From NCBI RefSeq assembly GCF_001411555.2, contig NC_049909.1, positions 2,651,875-2,715,874 of the forward strand: DNA of 64,000 nt, given 5' to 3'. The stretch comes from Juglans regia. Its lineage: Eukaryota; Streptophyta; Magnoliopsida; Fagales; Juglandaceae. The position numbers and the translations under genes are program-made. Of this stretch, positions 11,401 through 22,851 are shown piece by piece. How positions within the stretch are numbered: the stretch's first letter is position 1; the number at the start of each line of letters is the position of its first letter. The notes beneath the pieces were generated by a model, which was not told where the DNA came from, did no database searches, and was given only the letters and a program-made list of their open reading frames with translations.

Positions 11401-14400
11401 TTGCATATATGATTCACGTGAACTTTGAAGGAAAGTCATAAAGATGAAAAACAATATGCATAGGATGATAAACAAGCGATCTCCATGCAATGTGCTCTAC
11501 CTGTTACCTACCATGTTACCCTCACTTTCTAGTGCACGAGCCACGTGCACAACTTTTGGTGTCTGGTTGTCACGTGCTGTCACCATGTGTAGCTTTTCTC
11601 CAATTTTTGAGCTCTCTTGCTAGGAGCTGACTTCAACTTGTGCTTCAATCTGGAATGAAATCTCCTTTAACTGCTTTAGTTAAATCACCTCATTGGAATG
11701 TGTTGGACTTGTCCTCATGGTGTTTAAGGGCATGTTTGGACACTGAGAATTTTCAAAACTTTTCATAATTTCATTTCCAAACATCCTTGTAAAAAAAAAA
11801 AATCCATTCCCAAACATCGCTCAATTTATTTATTTATAAGTAAACAAGTATTATTGATCAAAGAATGGGCAAAAACTACCAATTACAAAAGTCATATGCT
11901 CCTATCTACGTAGGCGCATTATAAACTAAGAAATCATGAAGGTCCATGCCATTAAAGTTCACAGCAATGATCCAAGTACAAAGAGTTCTAAAAAAGAAAA
12001 CTTTTAGCTCCGCCATAGATATCTCTGTCCTCAAACATCCGCTTGTTGCGCTCCTGCCATAAGCACCACATAATAAAGATAGGGATCATCTTTCAAACCG
12101 TTTTGATCTATTGCATGCCTCGAATAGAGGTCCAGCACGCCAATATTTCCACCATGGTCTCCAACATAACCCACGCAAGGTCCATTCTATTAAACACCTC
12201 ATTTTAGAGAGTCCTGGTTACCTCACAATGTAAAAGTAGATGATTCACCAACTCACTCCCTCTTTTATACATGCAATATCAATCTGCAATGATTACCCTC
12301 TTTCTTAGATTATCCGTGGTGAGGATCTTGCCTAAGGAAGCTGTCCACACAAAAAATGAAGCTTTGGGGGGTGTCTTGTGCTGCCAAAGCCTTCTCCAAG
12401 AAAACTGTGAATCAGGTTCTTGTGTGAGGGTCTTATAAAAGGAACGAAAAGTGAACACCCCTCTCCCTACAGGAATCCACCACAAACCATCTTCATGCTG
12501 GATATTCAGATGATGAGAATACAAGAGACTATAAAAATCTACAAAACTTCCCATCTCCCAATGTTGTGCCGCCCGGTTGAAATTGATATTCTAGTGAGTA
12601 CTCCCTCCCAAGATTCCCATAACCTCTGCCACTGTGGCATCTCTGGCACTGGTGATCTGGAAAAGTATAGGAAACAAATCTTGGAGAGCACTGTTACCAC
12701 ACCAAGCATCCTTCCAAAATCTGATCCTGGAACCTGCACCCAACTGAAACCTAGTAAGATGATGGAAGACCTCCCACCCTCTTCTTATATGCTTCCATAG
12801 TCCCACTCCATAAGCTCATCTAACTTCTCTAGTACACCAACCCTCCCCTAAACCACCATATTTGTTTTTTATCACAGTTTCCATAAGGCTTCTAGTTCCT
12901 TGTTATATCTCCACAACCATTTGCCAAGTAACGCCTGATTAAACAACCTTCAATTTCTAAGACCCAACCCGCCACTAGAGATAGGACGGCACACCATCTC
13001 CCACTTGATTAAATGGAACTTAAACTCTTCTCCTAAGCCACCCCACAGAAAATCCCGCTGTAGCTTCTCAAGTCGACCTGCCACACTTGTTTGTATAGGG
13101 AATAAAGATAAGAAATAAGTGGGTAGATTAGAAAGTGTACTTTGATCAAAGTAGTCCGGCCCCCTTTCGATAAGTACATTCTTTTTCACCCTGCCAGTCT
13201 CTTCTCTATTTTCTCAATCACCGTATCCCAAATCGAGCACGCCCTCGATGCTATCCCCAACGAAAGTCCTAGGTACGCCACAGGAATAGAAGCTATCTTG
13301 CAATCCAGTGTGCCAGCCAACTCCCGTACGTTTTGAACACCCCCAATCGGCACCAATTCGGATTTATCATAGTTCACTTTTAAGCCAGACATTGCTTCAA
13401 AACAGAGAAGCAACGCCTTCACAGCACGTAATTGATCTTGATCAGCCTCGCACATAATAAGCGTATCATCTGCAAACAACAAATGAGAAATATTAGTAAT
13501 ACCCCTCCTCGAAGATCCAATCTGGAAACTCCTTACAAAACCATTATCCAACGAAGCCGAGATCATCTTGCTTAGTGCCGCCATAACAATAACAAAAAGT
13601 AAAGGATATAATGGATCCCCTTGTCTCAAATCACGAGAACTCGGGAAGAAACCCTCTGGGCTGCCATTGATCAACACAGAGATGGAAATCACACCTACCC
13701 AGTAGATATAAAAGGAAATTCCAATTAACATGATCATACACATTTTCCATACCTAACTTGCACATAATCCCTGAGTTGCCAGCCTTCAGTCTACTGTCCA
13801 GACATTCATTGGCGATTAGAACCACATCGAGGATTTGTCTACCCTTTACAAATGCATTTTTAGGCTTAGTGACAATCTTCCCTAAAATCTCACGTAGCCG
13901 ATTAGTAAGCACTTTTGAAATAATCTTGTAGACTCCATTCACTAAGCTAATAGGCCGAAAATCCGTGATCTCAATTGCCCCCACCTTTTTGGGTGCAAGG
14001 AAAGTGTTAAGACTTTTTCAAATTTTCTAACCGAGAACAACTCCTGAAACACCTTCAATGGATATTCTTTAATCACCTCCCAACATTCTTGGAAGAAGCC
14101 CATAGAGAAACCATCAGGTCCGAGAGCTTTTATCTTTTACCATTTTCCTTACTACATTATACACCTCTTCCCCCTCGAAAGCCCTTTCCATCCTAACTAC
14201 TTTCCTCGGCTCAATAATGTCAAAAACCAATCCATCAAGAGTAGGCCTCCACCCCACCTGCTCAGTAAGGAGTTGTTCAAAGAAATCAACAACATGATCT
14301 TGAATAAACTCATTTTCTCTCCACTCCACTCCCCTCAATTTTCAACACCTAAATGTTATTATTTCTTCTATGAGAGTTTGCAATTCTATGGAAGAACTTC

Positions 14401-16582
14401 GTGCTCCGATCCCCTTCCCTTAACCATAGTACTCGACTTTTGGCGCCATGACATTTCTTCTTGTGGAATTATCCTCTCAAGATCTGCAACCAGCAAAGTT
14501 TTATGTAGTTGCTCTTCCTCAGTAAGTGGCCTCTTGGAGTCTTTCTAATTCCTGGATTTCCATCCATTTGGTATTTTTGTTTTCCCCTACATTTTCGAAA
14601 GATTGTATATTCCACTCCTTCAAGTTTCTTTTTAAGGCTTTCAATTTGTTTGCAAAATGAAATTGTGTGTACTGTCGAACTGGTATGAAATCCACTACTG
14701 TTTGACCCACTTCACTAAATCTTCCGATTTCAACCACTTATTCTTGAACTTAAAGTACCGTCTACCACTATGAAGGCCTCCACAATCAAGCAAAATAGGC
14801 CAATGATTTGAAGCGAAGTGACCAAACACTTGTCATACGTCCGGAAAATAGTTTTCCCACTCTGTTGAAATTAAGAAACGATCTAAGCGAGACTAGGTCT
14901 GATTATTCGACCATGTGGCTGGGCCCCCTACGAGTGGAAGGTCTACCAAGTTCAAGTCAAAGATATACTCTGAGAACTCCAAGCTTGCATGCCTCATTCT
15001 TCTACTTCTGAAGCTCACACTTTGGAATCCAACATTGAAATTACCCCCAATACACGAAGGAAGATCCCACTGGCTATGTACCCCTGCTAGTTCATCCCAC
15101 AATAATCTTCTATCGCGTTTGGCCTGTAAACACCTGCAAAAGCCCACAAGAAATCATCAAACACAAATTTAAAAGAGCACACTACCGTATATCTCCCTAT
15201 ATAGTTCTCCATTTTCTCCACCACCCGCCTATCCCACATCACCACAACTCCTCCTGATGCCCCTGTAGAGGCCATGTATACCCAATCCACATGATTACTG
15301 CTTCATAAACTTCGAACAACCTTCCTATTGATCAATCATCTTCGTCTTTTGTAAGCATACAATGTCCGCTTTCCACTCACGAAACAAGTGTCGAATCCAA
15401 AGACGTTTATTTGACTTGTTGAGACTACGAACATTCCAAGACACAATCTTGGGTTTTATTGGGGAATAGCTAGCCCCTTCCCTTTTACCCTACTCCTGCT
15501 GAAGCTCTTCGAATTCATCGACCACGTCAGTCTTTTAAACTCCCGAATTTTCTTCGAGTCCCCCTTTCTTTTTTGTTGATGTCTGGCTTCAATAGCAGTT
15601 AACAAGGCCATGCTCTTCATACAAAATTTTTGAATACTGTACTGGACACCGTACCGGTCAAGGTACTGGAACGAAATATTTTGGTACCGGTATCGTTTCG
15701 TATACCGTTTCGGGATAATCGATATATGAATAAATTATATATAAATATATATATATATAAATTATATTCTAAAATAATAGTCTATATTTGAATAAATTAT
15801 ATATAAATACATATATATGTAAATTATAAATAGTCTAGTTTGAATTGGGGGTCAAAAAATGAGTTTGTAGTTTGAAAAAATGAAAAAAAAAAAAACAATT
15901 AAAGGCCGAAATATGTACAGGCCAAAATATAGGCCGGTACGACCAGTATTTGGACCGGTACGAAATATATATAGTACTTGTCCTGGACCAGTGACTGGTA
16001 CGGTACGATATTTAAAACAGTGCTTCATACCCCTCACACTCAATCCCTACATAATGTTGGATCTCTTTCACTTTATGTATTACCCAATCCGAAGCTTGGT
16101 CTAGAAAACAGTAGTTCATGGGATATGATTCCCCATCCTGTTAATCTGAAAGTTCTGAAACTCCTCTTCCACCAAAATCTCATCCAAACCCACTTGACCG
16201 CAAGCCTCAGTGAGGAACAATTCGTCCTCCACTGAATGCATAAGGTCGTCCGAATCACCATCCTTAAAAATTATATTCAAACAATTTTTGAACTTTATAG
16301 TAATTTTGTTTTAAATTTTTCTCAGTTTCCAAAACCTAATAAAACATCTTCACCCAAACTATTTTACTATTCACAAAAAACTATTTTACTATTCACAAAA
16401 TTCGGAGATACTTCAGGTGTTCTAACATATCCTAAATTTTTTTTTTTTTTTTTTATTTTTAAATTCTTTAATGGATTTTGGTTTGTTCTGACGGATGGTT
16501 GCTAATATGTAGGCCTTTGAGAGGAAGGAGCAGTAGCAACAGCAGCCGCAGTAGTTCACCACTGCCACCTCGTAAGCCATAG
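2456..16582 (+). CDS. SR45: SR45/RNPS1-like serine/arginine-rich splicing factor, partial (3' ten exons)
   Basis: The protein is a nuclear splicing factor of the SR45/RNPS1 family, which in plants joins the exon-junction-associated ASAP complex and affects splice-site choice. Visible exons are 2456-2544, 4497-4543, 4627-4707, 4800-4965, 5056-5290, 5381-5434, 6466-6582, 10777-10843, 10958-10989 and 16513-16582 (stop TAG). All junctions keep frame and use GT..AG. The first four exons encode one RRM with RNP2 (LHIDKL) and RNP1 (KGYGYVEF). Later exons encode a long basic C-terminal domain of RRRSP/SPRR units, ending in [12 protein letters not shown]45 has an RS region before the RRM, so its exons must lie left of the window. 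The exon at 10774/10777 has a CAGCAG tandem acceptor. Large introns (6583-10776 and 10990-16512) are filled with mobile elements. No frame break is seen, so the gene looks functional. Confidence 0.92.
3818..4367 (+). repeat. Imperfect tandem duplication inside an SR45 intron
   Basis: Copy 1 (about 3818-4072) and copy 2 (about 4093-4367) share the same order of segments. These are a CTGCTAGC start, 'cttccccatt..agttgcttc', 'cctaggag/ctaggatt', 'agaaagtggagg', 'gtaaaattaaaa' and 'ttgaaggaatgcctt'. Divergence is clear, so the duplication is not recent. No coding potential is seen. Confidence 0.75.
6895..6938 (+). mobile_element. LINE remnant, left part (split by the hAT-type element)
   Basis: This stretch joins without a gap to 10207 once the inserted element and one copy of its 8-bp duplication are removed. 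The rejoined sequence then resembles the LINE segment near 1560-1660. The exact left limit is uncertain. Confidence 0.45.
7235..7255. repeat. AT dinucleotide microsatellite
   Basis: A run of about ten TA units, followed shortly by a CA-rich stretch at 7270-7282, inside the hAT-type element. Confidence 0.8.
7348..7537 (-). pseudogene. Subtilisin-like protease fragment (PA-domain region)
   Basis: Read on the minus strand, the piece gives [19 protein letters not shown] followed by ENGRVEK. After a small deletion and frame change it gives GMALTND and then [15 protein letters not shown] and a stop. This order is characteristic of the protease-associated insert of plant subtilases, between the substrate-binding and catalytic Ser regions. 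Only about 60 residues remain, with no catalytic residue. It lies inside the hAT-type element and is best read as a captured exon fragment. Confidence 0.8.
7790..9960 (-). pseudogene. Captured fragments of an unrecognised spliced gene
   Basis: On the minus strand a leader-like region (about 9700-9960; CT-rich, AACCCTAG motifs) ends at a GTATGT donor. A possible exon follows near 8530-8635 after a TTTCAG acceptor, a short one near 8150-8175, and a final open stretch at about 7790-8065. The last one encodes [19 protein letters not shown], then a short frame break, then [33 protein letters not shown], and an acidic tail of EAEAE type before a stop. I do not recognise the family. Exon calls are tentative. 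The arrangement of leader, introns and exons suggests genomic DNA capture rather than a retrocopy. Confidence 0.45.
10207..10440 (+). mobile_element. LINE remnant, right part
   Basis: Translation gives [18 protein letters not shown] followed by VWMQVLC, matching the same part of the first LINE (WWISWLVGN near 1632-1660). It continues the stretch at 6895-6938. The hAT-type element therefore inserted into an older LINE remnant within the intron. Confidence 0.6.
11822..16266 (-). mobile_element. Nearly full-length antisense LINE, decayed
   Basis: Reading leftwards, the element shows an N-terminal segment (16030-16260), then an APE-type endonuclease (about 14893-15290; [10 protein letters not shown] and a mutated GGNFNV). 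The reverse transcriptase follows at 13186-13984 ([22 protein letters not shown] and the catalytic FADD). Then come YLGLSLG and [14 protein letters not shown], and the zf-RVT region at 12279-12806 ([18 protein letters not shown]). Frameshifts and stops divide it. The 3' end is a T-rich stretch near 11822-11845 on the + strand. It is antisense to SR45 and within its last intron. A MITE interrupts it at 15623-16022. Confidence 0.88.
15623..16022. mobile_element. MITE with GTACCG-rich ends inside the antisense LINE
   Basis: The left end (TTTTTGAATACTGTAC, then CCGTACCGGTC) and the reverse complement of the right end (GTTTTAAATATCGTACCGTA) form imperfect inverted repeats. CTTCATAC occurs at both borders (15615-15622 and 16023-16030), an 8-bp or slightly longer duplication. 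The interior has duplicated 'tgaataaattatatataaat' motifs. Superfamily is uncertain: Mutator-like and hAT-like are both possible. Confidence 0.6.
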
Positions 16583-17868
16583 GTAATCATCGCATCTCTC
16601 TCTCCCCTTCTGCTGCCGCACATTCCACCCCCCCCCCCCCCCCAAAAAAAAAAAAAAAAAAAAAGCAAGGAAAAGGAAATCTGACCCCAAGCGTGTAGAC
16701 CATGGAATTAAGATATTATGGCTGTAATATTGGAGTCTTTTGTTGGCTATGACGAAGATTTTAGGGCTGTAATATTTGAGGCTTTTGTTGACCATGAAAA
16801 CGACATATTATGACTGTAGTATCGGAGTAGATATTCTGTACTGTTTATGGCTTTTTTTTTTTAGTTATTTGAAGTCCAAAACTCCGACGGAGAAAACAAT
16901 ATTCAAAAGGGTGTCTGTTGTTCTTATTAAGGCTACATTATGAGTACAGTTTGTATGATTGATCTTGTCGGTAAAGCTCATGGCATGCACCTTCTATACC
17001 CGACCCCGACCATAAGCTGGTTATCCTCAAGAGCCGTTGTCCTTTCGCCTCAAGGGGTCTGGGGCTGTACCAGAGCTCAAAAGGACAAGGCCAGGTTGTG
17101 GTGGCATGATTGGTTCTACCCTTGTTTTTGTGGGTTTTCTATAATTAAATATCGCCTAGTAGTTTTGTAAGCAATGATGAAACGGTTTGGGTATCTTCCG
17201 GTGTTGATGGTTCAATCTTCCAGATTTTTTTTTTTAACTTATCTCGATGGTTTTGACCGGTTTAGTTTTGATACGTGAATTAAATTGATATAATAAATCC
17301 TCCGGAATCTATTCGTATAACAAGTTGGGTGCGTTTCCATCGTGGTAAAGAAAAAAGTTCCATTCCACCTATCTTCTTCTATGGTTATCAATTTTGTCAG
17401 ACGACTCCTCGATTTGCCAATTTAATGAATGTCACTAATATATCTAAGCCAACGGCTGAGTATCCTTCCTTGTAATCTCACCCTTACGTCTCTGACAAAA
17501 CTGCAATTATCCAACTGTTTAAATATTTAATCACGAACATAATCGAAAGGAGCGGATCGAGTAAATTCTAAAAATTTTCAAAAACTTCAAATTGCCAGAC
17601 AGTTGCTCAAGCGACTCGTGTTTTCTCGGCTAAATCAATACACCCTAGTGGGCAGTCTGCTTAATCGACTTTCAGGAGTTTTTTGCCTTCTTGATTTATT
17701 CGATAATTTCTTTCAACTTTTCTTCAATTGCTTCGTTATGTAACTTTAGATTTGTATAATCCTTAATTTTAATTATTTATTTTTAAAACCTTTGTAGTAA
17801 TGTTTGTCAAATTGCCCGTATACATCAGTATTGTAACATTCCCCCCCACCTTGTGCAATGCCCCCAAT
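16583..17868. other. 3' flank of SR45 with no second gene seen
   Basis: The presumed 3' UTR contains a C16 run (16628-16643) joined to an A21 run (16644-16664). It also holds two to three diverged copies of a unit of about 60 bp, based on 'ttatggctgtaatattggag' at about 16697, 16741 and 16800. No clear AATAAA signal was identified. The rest is AT-rich without a recognisable coding segment. Confidence 0.5.
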
Positions 17869-18600
17869 TGTTACACCCCAACTCCTTCTGAGATTTGATT
17901 GAGGTTGAAGCGTCGGGCATGTAACACAAGATTACATATTTCGTTCATGATAGATAATATGTAATTTACCTAGCATGCTTATAATATTATGCAATAATCG
18001 CAATGAAACATCTTTTTCTTATTTTTCTCATGACTTGTAAATTGTACCAAAATAAATTAAAATTCCAAATTTTTTATATAATTCTAAAACATACCTACTC
18101 ATTTATTATTCATCAAGGAAGGCATAATCCGAATCATTAAGTATCGCATCGGAGTAGTAAACTTTTTGAATACATCATACTTTACCTTTGTCTTTACAAC
18201 ACAGACTTAGAATAATAAACCATAAATAACCAACAACAAATATATTTATTATATATATATACACACACACCACAACATTCCTTCATTCCTGCAAGACTTT
18301 TCTCAATCAATTTCATCCAATCTTGTGGTTTCTTCTTATTTGAGACTCGACTCTTCATGTTCTACATGTATTACCATTCCCGGTTGAGAATGGTAGTTAA
18401 GACTACTACGATGAGATTTATATAAATCTTAGTAAGTTATACGTCTAAGCTACCATCAATTTATAAAGCATGTATGATAATAAGCACAGCATGTATACAA
18501 CATGACTGACTCGACCATACACTTACAAGAAAAGACTTTGGAGTTTTCATACTTCATCCTTAAAAGACTAAATAACATTTCTAAGATCTTTAAAAACTTA

Positions 18601-18948
18601 GGACTTGTTTGGATGTTGATATGAGATGAGAAATTTGTGAATAGTAGTAAAATCGTGTGAATAGTTTGAGTTAACATGTTTTATGGGATTTTGAAAAAGG
18701 AGAGAGAAAATTGAATAAAAATATTAAAGTATTAAAATATTATTAAAATATAATTTTTGTTTTAGAATTTGAGAAATTGAATTGTTTTATTTGTTTTGTT
18801 TAAAAGTTTGAAAAAGTTGTAATGATTAGGTAATGACTAGATGAAAAAATTGAAGATTTGTAATTGAAAATTTTTTATGTTTATGGTGTTTGGATGTTGA
18901 GATGAGATGATGAGATAAGATAAAACCATCTTGCAATCCAAACAGGCC
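18601..18948. mobile_element. Tourist-like MITE
   Basis: The ends GGACTTGTTTGG and CCAAACAGGCC are inverted repeats. The interior has 'gatgagatgagaaatttgtg' and 'gaatagtagt' motifs, shared in reverse complement with the copy at 59123-59481. TTA precedes the left end; the right flank reads TAT, so the target duplication is imperfect. Confidence 0.7.
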
Positions 18949-19349
18949 TATTGTTAAGTGCTCCTTAAACTTTTCCCATCTTCATATCCTCCATTATTTT
19001 CTTACTAAACGTAATAACTTTCACCAATATTAGTCCCGTGCACTACTTGCATCACCATCAATATTAACTCGATACATGCCTAGAACACATCTTAAATCCA
19101 TCATTCTATTGTAAACTGGCTACCCAAAAATCCCATAACACAAAGGCACACACTCTAATCATTTACCACTTGAGCCCAACACAGATACATCATACAACCA
19201 ATGCTCATGCATAACACACCTAACATGCTCAATCTGTCAAGTTATTGAGTCTCATTGTCCTCATGAAATCCCCATCCATAATTTATTGGATAAAGCAAAG
19301 CTAACAAACCCTTCATAACAAGATTTTTCCAATTTCATCTTTCTTTTCA
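18949..19349. other. No gene seen
   Basis: AT-rich sequence, probably the continuation of LTR-like copy A. No coding segment or further repeat was recognised. Confidence 0.4.
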
Positions 19350-19890
19350 AATATGAAAAGTACTGTAGTAAGTCTAAATGTAATTTTTTATTATATTTCA
19401 GCTCCCTCTCTCTCTCCGGCAGCTCTTCTTCTTTCTCTCCCGCGTCTCTTATTTCTCTTCTTCTTCCCTCTTTCTCTCCTACGGCTCTTCTTCTTCCCTT
19501 TTCACTTCCTTCTCTCCATCACGACACCGCGGCTCAAAAAGCTTCATTCTTTCTCTCCCACGACTATTCTCTCCAGCACGGCAACCAATAACATGGTAAA
19601 ATTTGAAAAGTACTGTAGAAGTCTAAATGTCATTTTTTATTATATTTTGGCTCCCTTTCTCTCCCACGGCTATTTTTCTTTCTCTCCCGCGTTCTTCCCT
19701 CTTTCTCTCCCACGTCTGTTCTATCTCTTCTTCTTCCCTTTTTCCCTCCTGTGACTCTTCTTCTTCCCTTTTCACTTCCTTCTCTCCAACATGGCACCAC
19801 GGCTAAAAAAGCTTCCCTCTTTTTCTCCCACGACTATTCTCTCCAGCACAGCATTGTGACAGCTTCTCTCCAGCATGGCAACCAATAACA
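19350..19890 (+). repeat. Tandem duplication of a pyrimidine-rich leader-like sequence
   Basis: The segment beginning 'gaaaagtactgtag' at about 19355 is repeated at about 19603. Each is followed by the 'gtctaaatgt' and 'ttttattatatt' blocks and then by long CT-rich tracts with 'ttctctcc' motifs, ending in 'ggcaaccaataaca' (about 19579 and 19876). Open frames here are Leu/Ser/Phe-rich products of the CT bias and are not accepted as genes. Confidence 0.7.
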
Positions 19891-20244
19891 CGGTAAAATT
19901 TAAAACCCTAGCCTTGATTTTACACTTGATTTTGTTGTTTGGGTTTTATTTTGTGTTGTTGTTTGGGTTTGATTTTGTTTTCAATTTCTAGTTTTGATTA
20001 TTACATATGTTAAATCGCGCCTCTGTTTGCCTTTTAGTTTCAATTTCTCTTTTTTCAATTTCCGTTACATATGTTAAACCCTAGATTACAACTAAAGGGT
20101 CCATGTTCAATCATCGATGTTGTATCAAGTTTTAAAACCTAACACTAGATGTGACAAATTTTGCTGACTGTTACAGTTGGTTCATTAATTTAGTGGAGTT
20201 TTCAACATAGCCTATTTTGCAGTCATATGGTCTTTCGTTCCCCT

Positions 20245-20372
20245 TTTGGAATTTTGGGAGCACCTTATATGAAAGTCTTGGATCTTGGTAGTGTAGCTTG
20301 TTTCACTGTTTGGAATTTTGGGAGCACCTTATATGAAAGTCTTGGATCTTGGTAAAGTAGCTTGTTTCACTG
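20245..20372 (+). repeat. 64-bp tandem duplication
   Basis: Two adjacent copies (20245-20308 and 20309-20372) start 'tttggaattttgggagcacc' and end 'agcttgtttcactg', with only a few differences. The high identity suggests a fairly recent event. Confidence 0.9.
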
Positions 20373-21629
20373 TCGAAGACAATAGTTGGTTTAGGAGGAT
20401 AGTATAAATTAATAGATTATTGTTTTATATTGTTTGAAAGAAACCCGTGCATGAGCTTTACGATATGAAAGGACAAATAATATGAAAGGTTAGAGACATG
20501 ATCAAGTAGATTGTTCATATTTCAAATGAAGTATATGGAGGGGACCATAAAATTATCATTTGTAGCTTTCAACTAGTATAGCCGGCCTATACATTCTGGT
20601 GATGCTTCATCTGTAAGAGGAGGCATTAATGCACTATTATTGTTGGGCCCAATCATTATTACAACAATCAAGATCTTCACTAAATTATAAATCAACCACA
20701 ATAAAAAACCAAAATTTATCAGTATGGTTTGAGTTTAAACCCTTTATGGCACTATAAGAAGTTTTAGAATCAAATTTGAAATCTGTTACAATTTAAGAAA
20801 AGGCAATGGGAATTGAAAAGCTTGTTGAACTCGAGTGTAGCTTGTAAAGCAAACCAATCCTATGTAGTGTGCTTGAGCTTGATTCATTTGTCAATCACTC
20901 GTGAGCAGTTTATACCCTAAGTTGCTTCTCAAGATAGAGATGAAAACCACTACCAGTGATGCGGTCTTCATGTTAGACAGCCAGGGAAAAGAAAGAAAAT
21001 AACTTTCTTCACTGCAATTTATCAAATCTGAATAATAATCAAATTAAAAACCTTAAGCACACTCTTATACCAAAGAAACCCAAGGAAAAACTAAATTCCA
21101 ATACCTCTATCGTAGCATGAATGGTACCACTACAGTGTGTGAAAAGTGACCACACAACTTCTAAAAAAAAAACCTCTAATCTTAGCCATTCTCAAGGTAC
21201 CCTTTTGCCTTCTTTTCTTAATTCTTTCCTTTTAGATGCTATCTCTGGTTTGTTTGTTTGTTTTTTTTTTTTAAATCTATCTTTGTTTTAGATTTTGTCT
21301 TTGTCCTATATATTTGTTTTGCATCTTTCATGATCATTAGATTTTAAGTTTTTCTTCTATTCACACCTTTTATCAATTGTCTTATAATTAACCATTCACA
21401 CGTAGGAAATCTGATCAATGTTTCTATCTATCACTTATTTGCTAAAGGGCATTTTCATAAAGATATTGTTGTTGGATGAAATATATTTTTTGCATAATTG
21501 CATGCAATGATCAAATTGTGGGTTATGAGAACATGATATTTTGGTGATAAACCGATCTGCTTGCATATTTGGTGAGTCTAAAATTATAGTTCTTGAGAAT
21601 CTACGACAAGTGTCACTTACTATTGTACA
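20373..21629. other. No gene seen
   Basis: AT-rich sequence upstream of the Harbinger-type ORF. No domain, splice-supported exon or RNA gene was recognised. It may be part of the Harbinger element. Confidence 0.4.
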
Positions 21630-21700
21630 GTGATGGATTGCATGCTTTAAGAGATGTAAGAGATGGATTGTATGCTTTAAGAGATGTAACGGATGGATTG
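21630..21700 (+). repeat. Short tandem repeat, unit about 30 bp
   Basis: The unit 'gatggattgyatgctttaag' + 'agatgtaa' occurs twice, followed by a partial third 'gatggattgtgta'. Confidence 0.8.
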
Positions 21701-21765
21701 TGTATTGAGCATATTGGAATTATGAGTCTAGTTCCTAATTTTCTACAATTATACTCAAATCAAGG

Positions 21766-22851
21766 ATGAACATCACATTTGATGAAGATCCCTTCTTTAC
21801 CACTCTATTGCAAATTGGTGAACAAGGTATTTCCAGTACCCTAATGACTAGCAGTCATGATAATATTGGATTCCAAGCAACACAATTGGAAGGTAAAAAA
21901 AGGACACCTAGTAAGGAAACACAACGAGGTGTGTCTTTCAGCGTAGATGAAGACAATCTCCTCGTGTTGGCTTGGCTCAATATTAGCATGGATGCTATAT
22001 GGGGGGTGAACAAAAAATATTCACAAATGTGGGAAAGAATTAGCGATTATTACAATGAGCATAAAAAACCTAGCATGACAAATTGTTCTGGGGGGTTATT
22101 GACCAATCGATGGTCGATGATCCAAAAATTCATAAATAAGTTTTGTGCTGCTGTGGCCCAAGTAGAATCATTGCATCCAAGTGGTGCGACAGAGCAGGAC
22201 AATGTGCACAACTAATTTCATTCTAAATTTTCTTGCTGAAATTCTATTATCACATTCTTGTTACATTCGCATATTTAGATGGAAAGAACCAAAATCATGT
22301 AAGGAGAGATTGAGAAGGCCACATACAACATAGAACATTGCTGGTGTCTACTGAGGCACCAACCAAAATGGTAGCAACATGTGTCAATGTTGTTAACGAG
22401 AAGGAAACCACATGGGAAACACCCTGCTATTGAGGAGTCGACTCCACTAGGAGACGACATGATAGATGAAAACGTAGAGGTCATTTCTGAGAGACCTCCA
22501 GGCAAAAAGCTTGAGAAAGAAAGGGAGAGAAAGAGGAAGGCTGGAGAAGCTTACGATGCTGAATTTGCTAAGGCCTTAACTGACATGTGAAATGACAGAG
22601 CCATATACACTTCTGAGAGAAGACAAGAGATGAGCAAGAGTATTTATGATAAGACTAAATTACTAGTGGAGAAAAAGAGGAAGAATGATATTCAGAAAAG
22701 AAAGATTGATATGGAGATAATGAAATTAGATCTTGTTGGCATGAATGGAATGCAGCAAAAGTATTTCTTGAATCTTCAGAAAGAGATTTTTGAGGAATCA
22801 CAGAAGCAATTTTCATCTTCATCTCCATCTTTTCATTTTGAAGATGTGTAG
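21766..22851 (+). pseudogene. PIF/Harbinger-type Myb/SANT-like protein (ORF1 type), broken
   Basis: The first segment (21766-22215) has a Myb/SANT-like helix region: RGVSFSVDEDNLLVLAWLN, then WERISDYYNEHKKP and LLTNRWSMIQKFINKFCAAV. Segments at 22381-22590 and 22606-22851 have the basic, coiled-coil-like C-terminal part seen in 'NAM-associated' plant proteins (PPGKKLEKERERKRK; SIYDKTKLLVEKKRK). They sit in different frames or behind stops. In PIF/Harbinger transposons such a protein acts with the DDE transposase in DNA binding and nuclear import. No transposase ORF is present. A host-domesticated relative is the alternative reading. Confidence 0.65.

Larger units (their letters stand above)
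11728..16432. mobile_element. Tourist-like (PIF/Harbinger) MITE split by an antisense LINE
   Basis: The left end is GGGCATGTTTGGACACTGAG. The right end reverse-complements to GGATATGTTAGAACACCTGA. Both are flanked by the trinucleotide TAA (11725-11727 and 16433-16435), as expected for Tourist-like elements. Left-hand MITE sequence runs to about 11820 and resumes near 16267 with 'tactattcacaaa' motifs typical of this family. The LINE between them is younger. Confidence 0.6.

Noticed and set aside
16468..16795. Minus-strand frames with Phe/Gly runs
   Set aside because: They are translations of the homopolymer tract and cross the last SR45 exon in antisense.
19353..19754. 133-residue Leu/Ser/Phe-rich frame
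   Set aside because: It comes from duplicated CT-rich sequence and resembles no membrane protein family in pattern.
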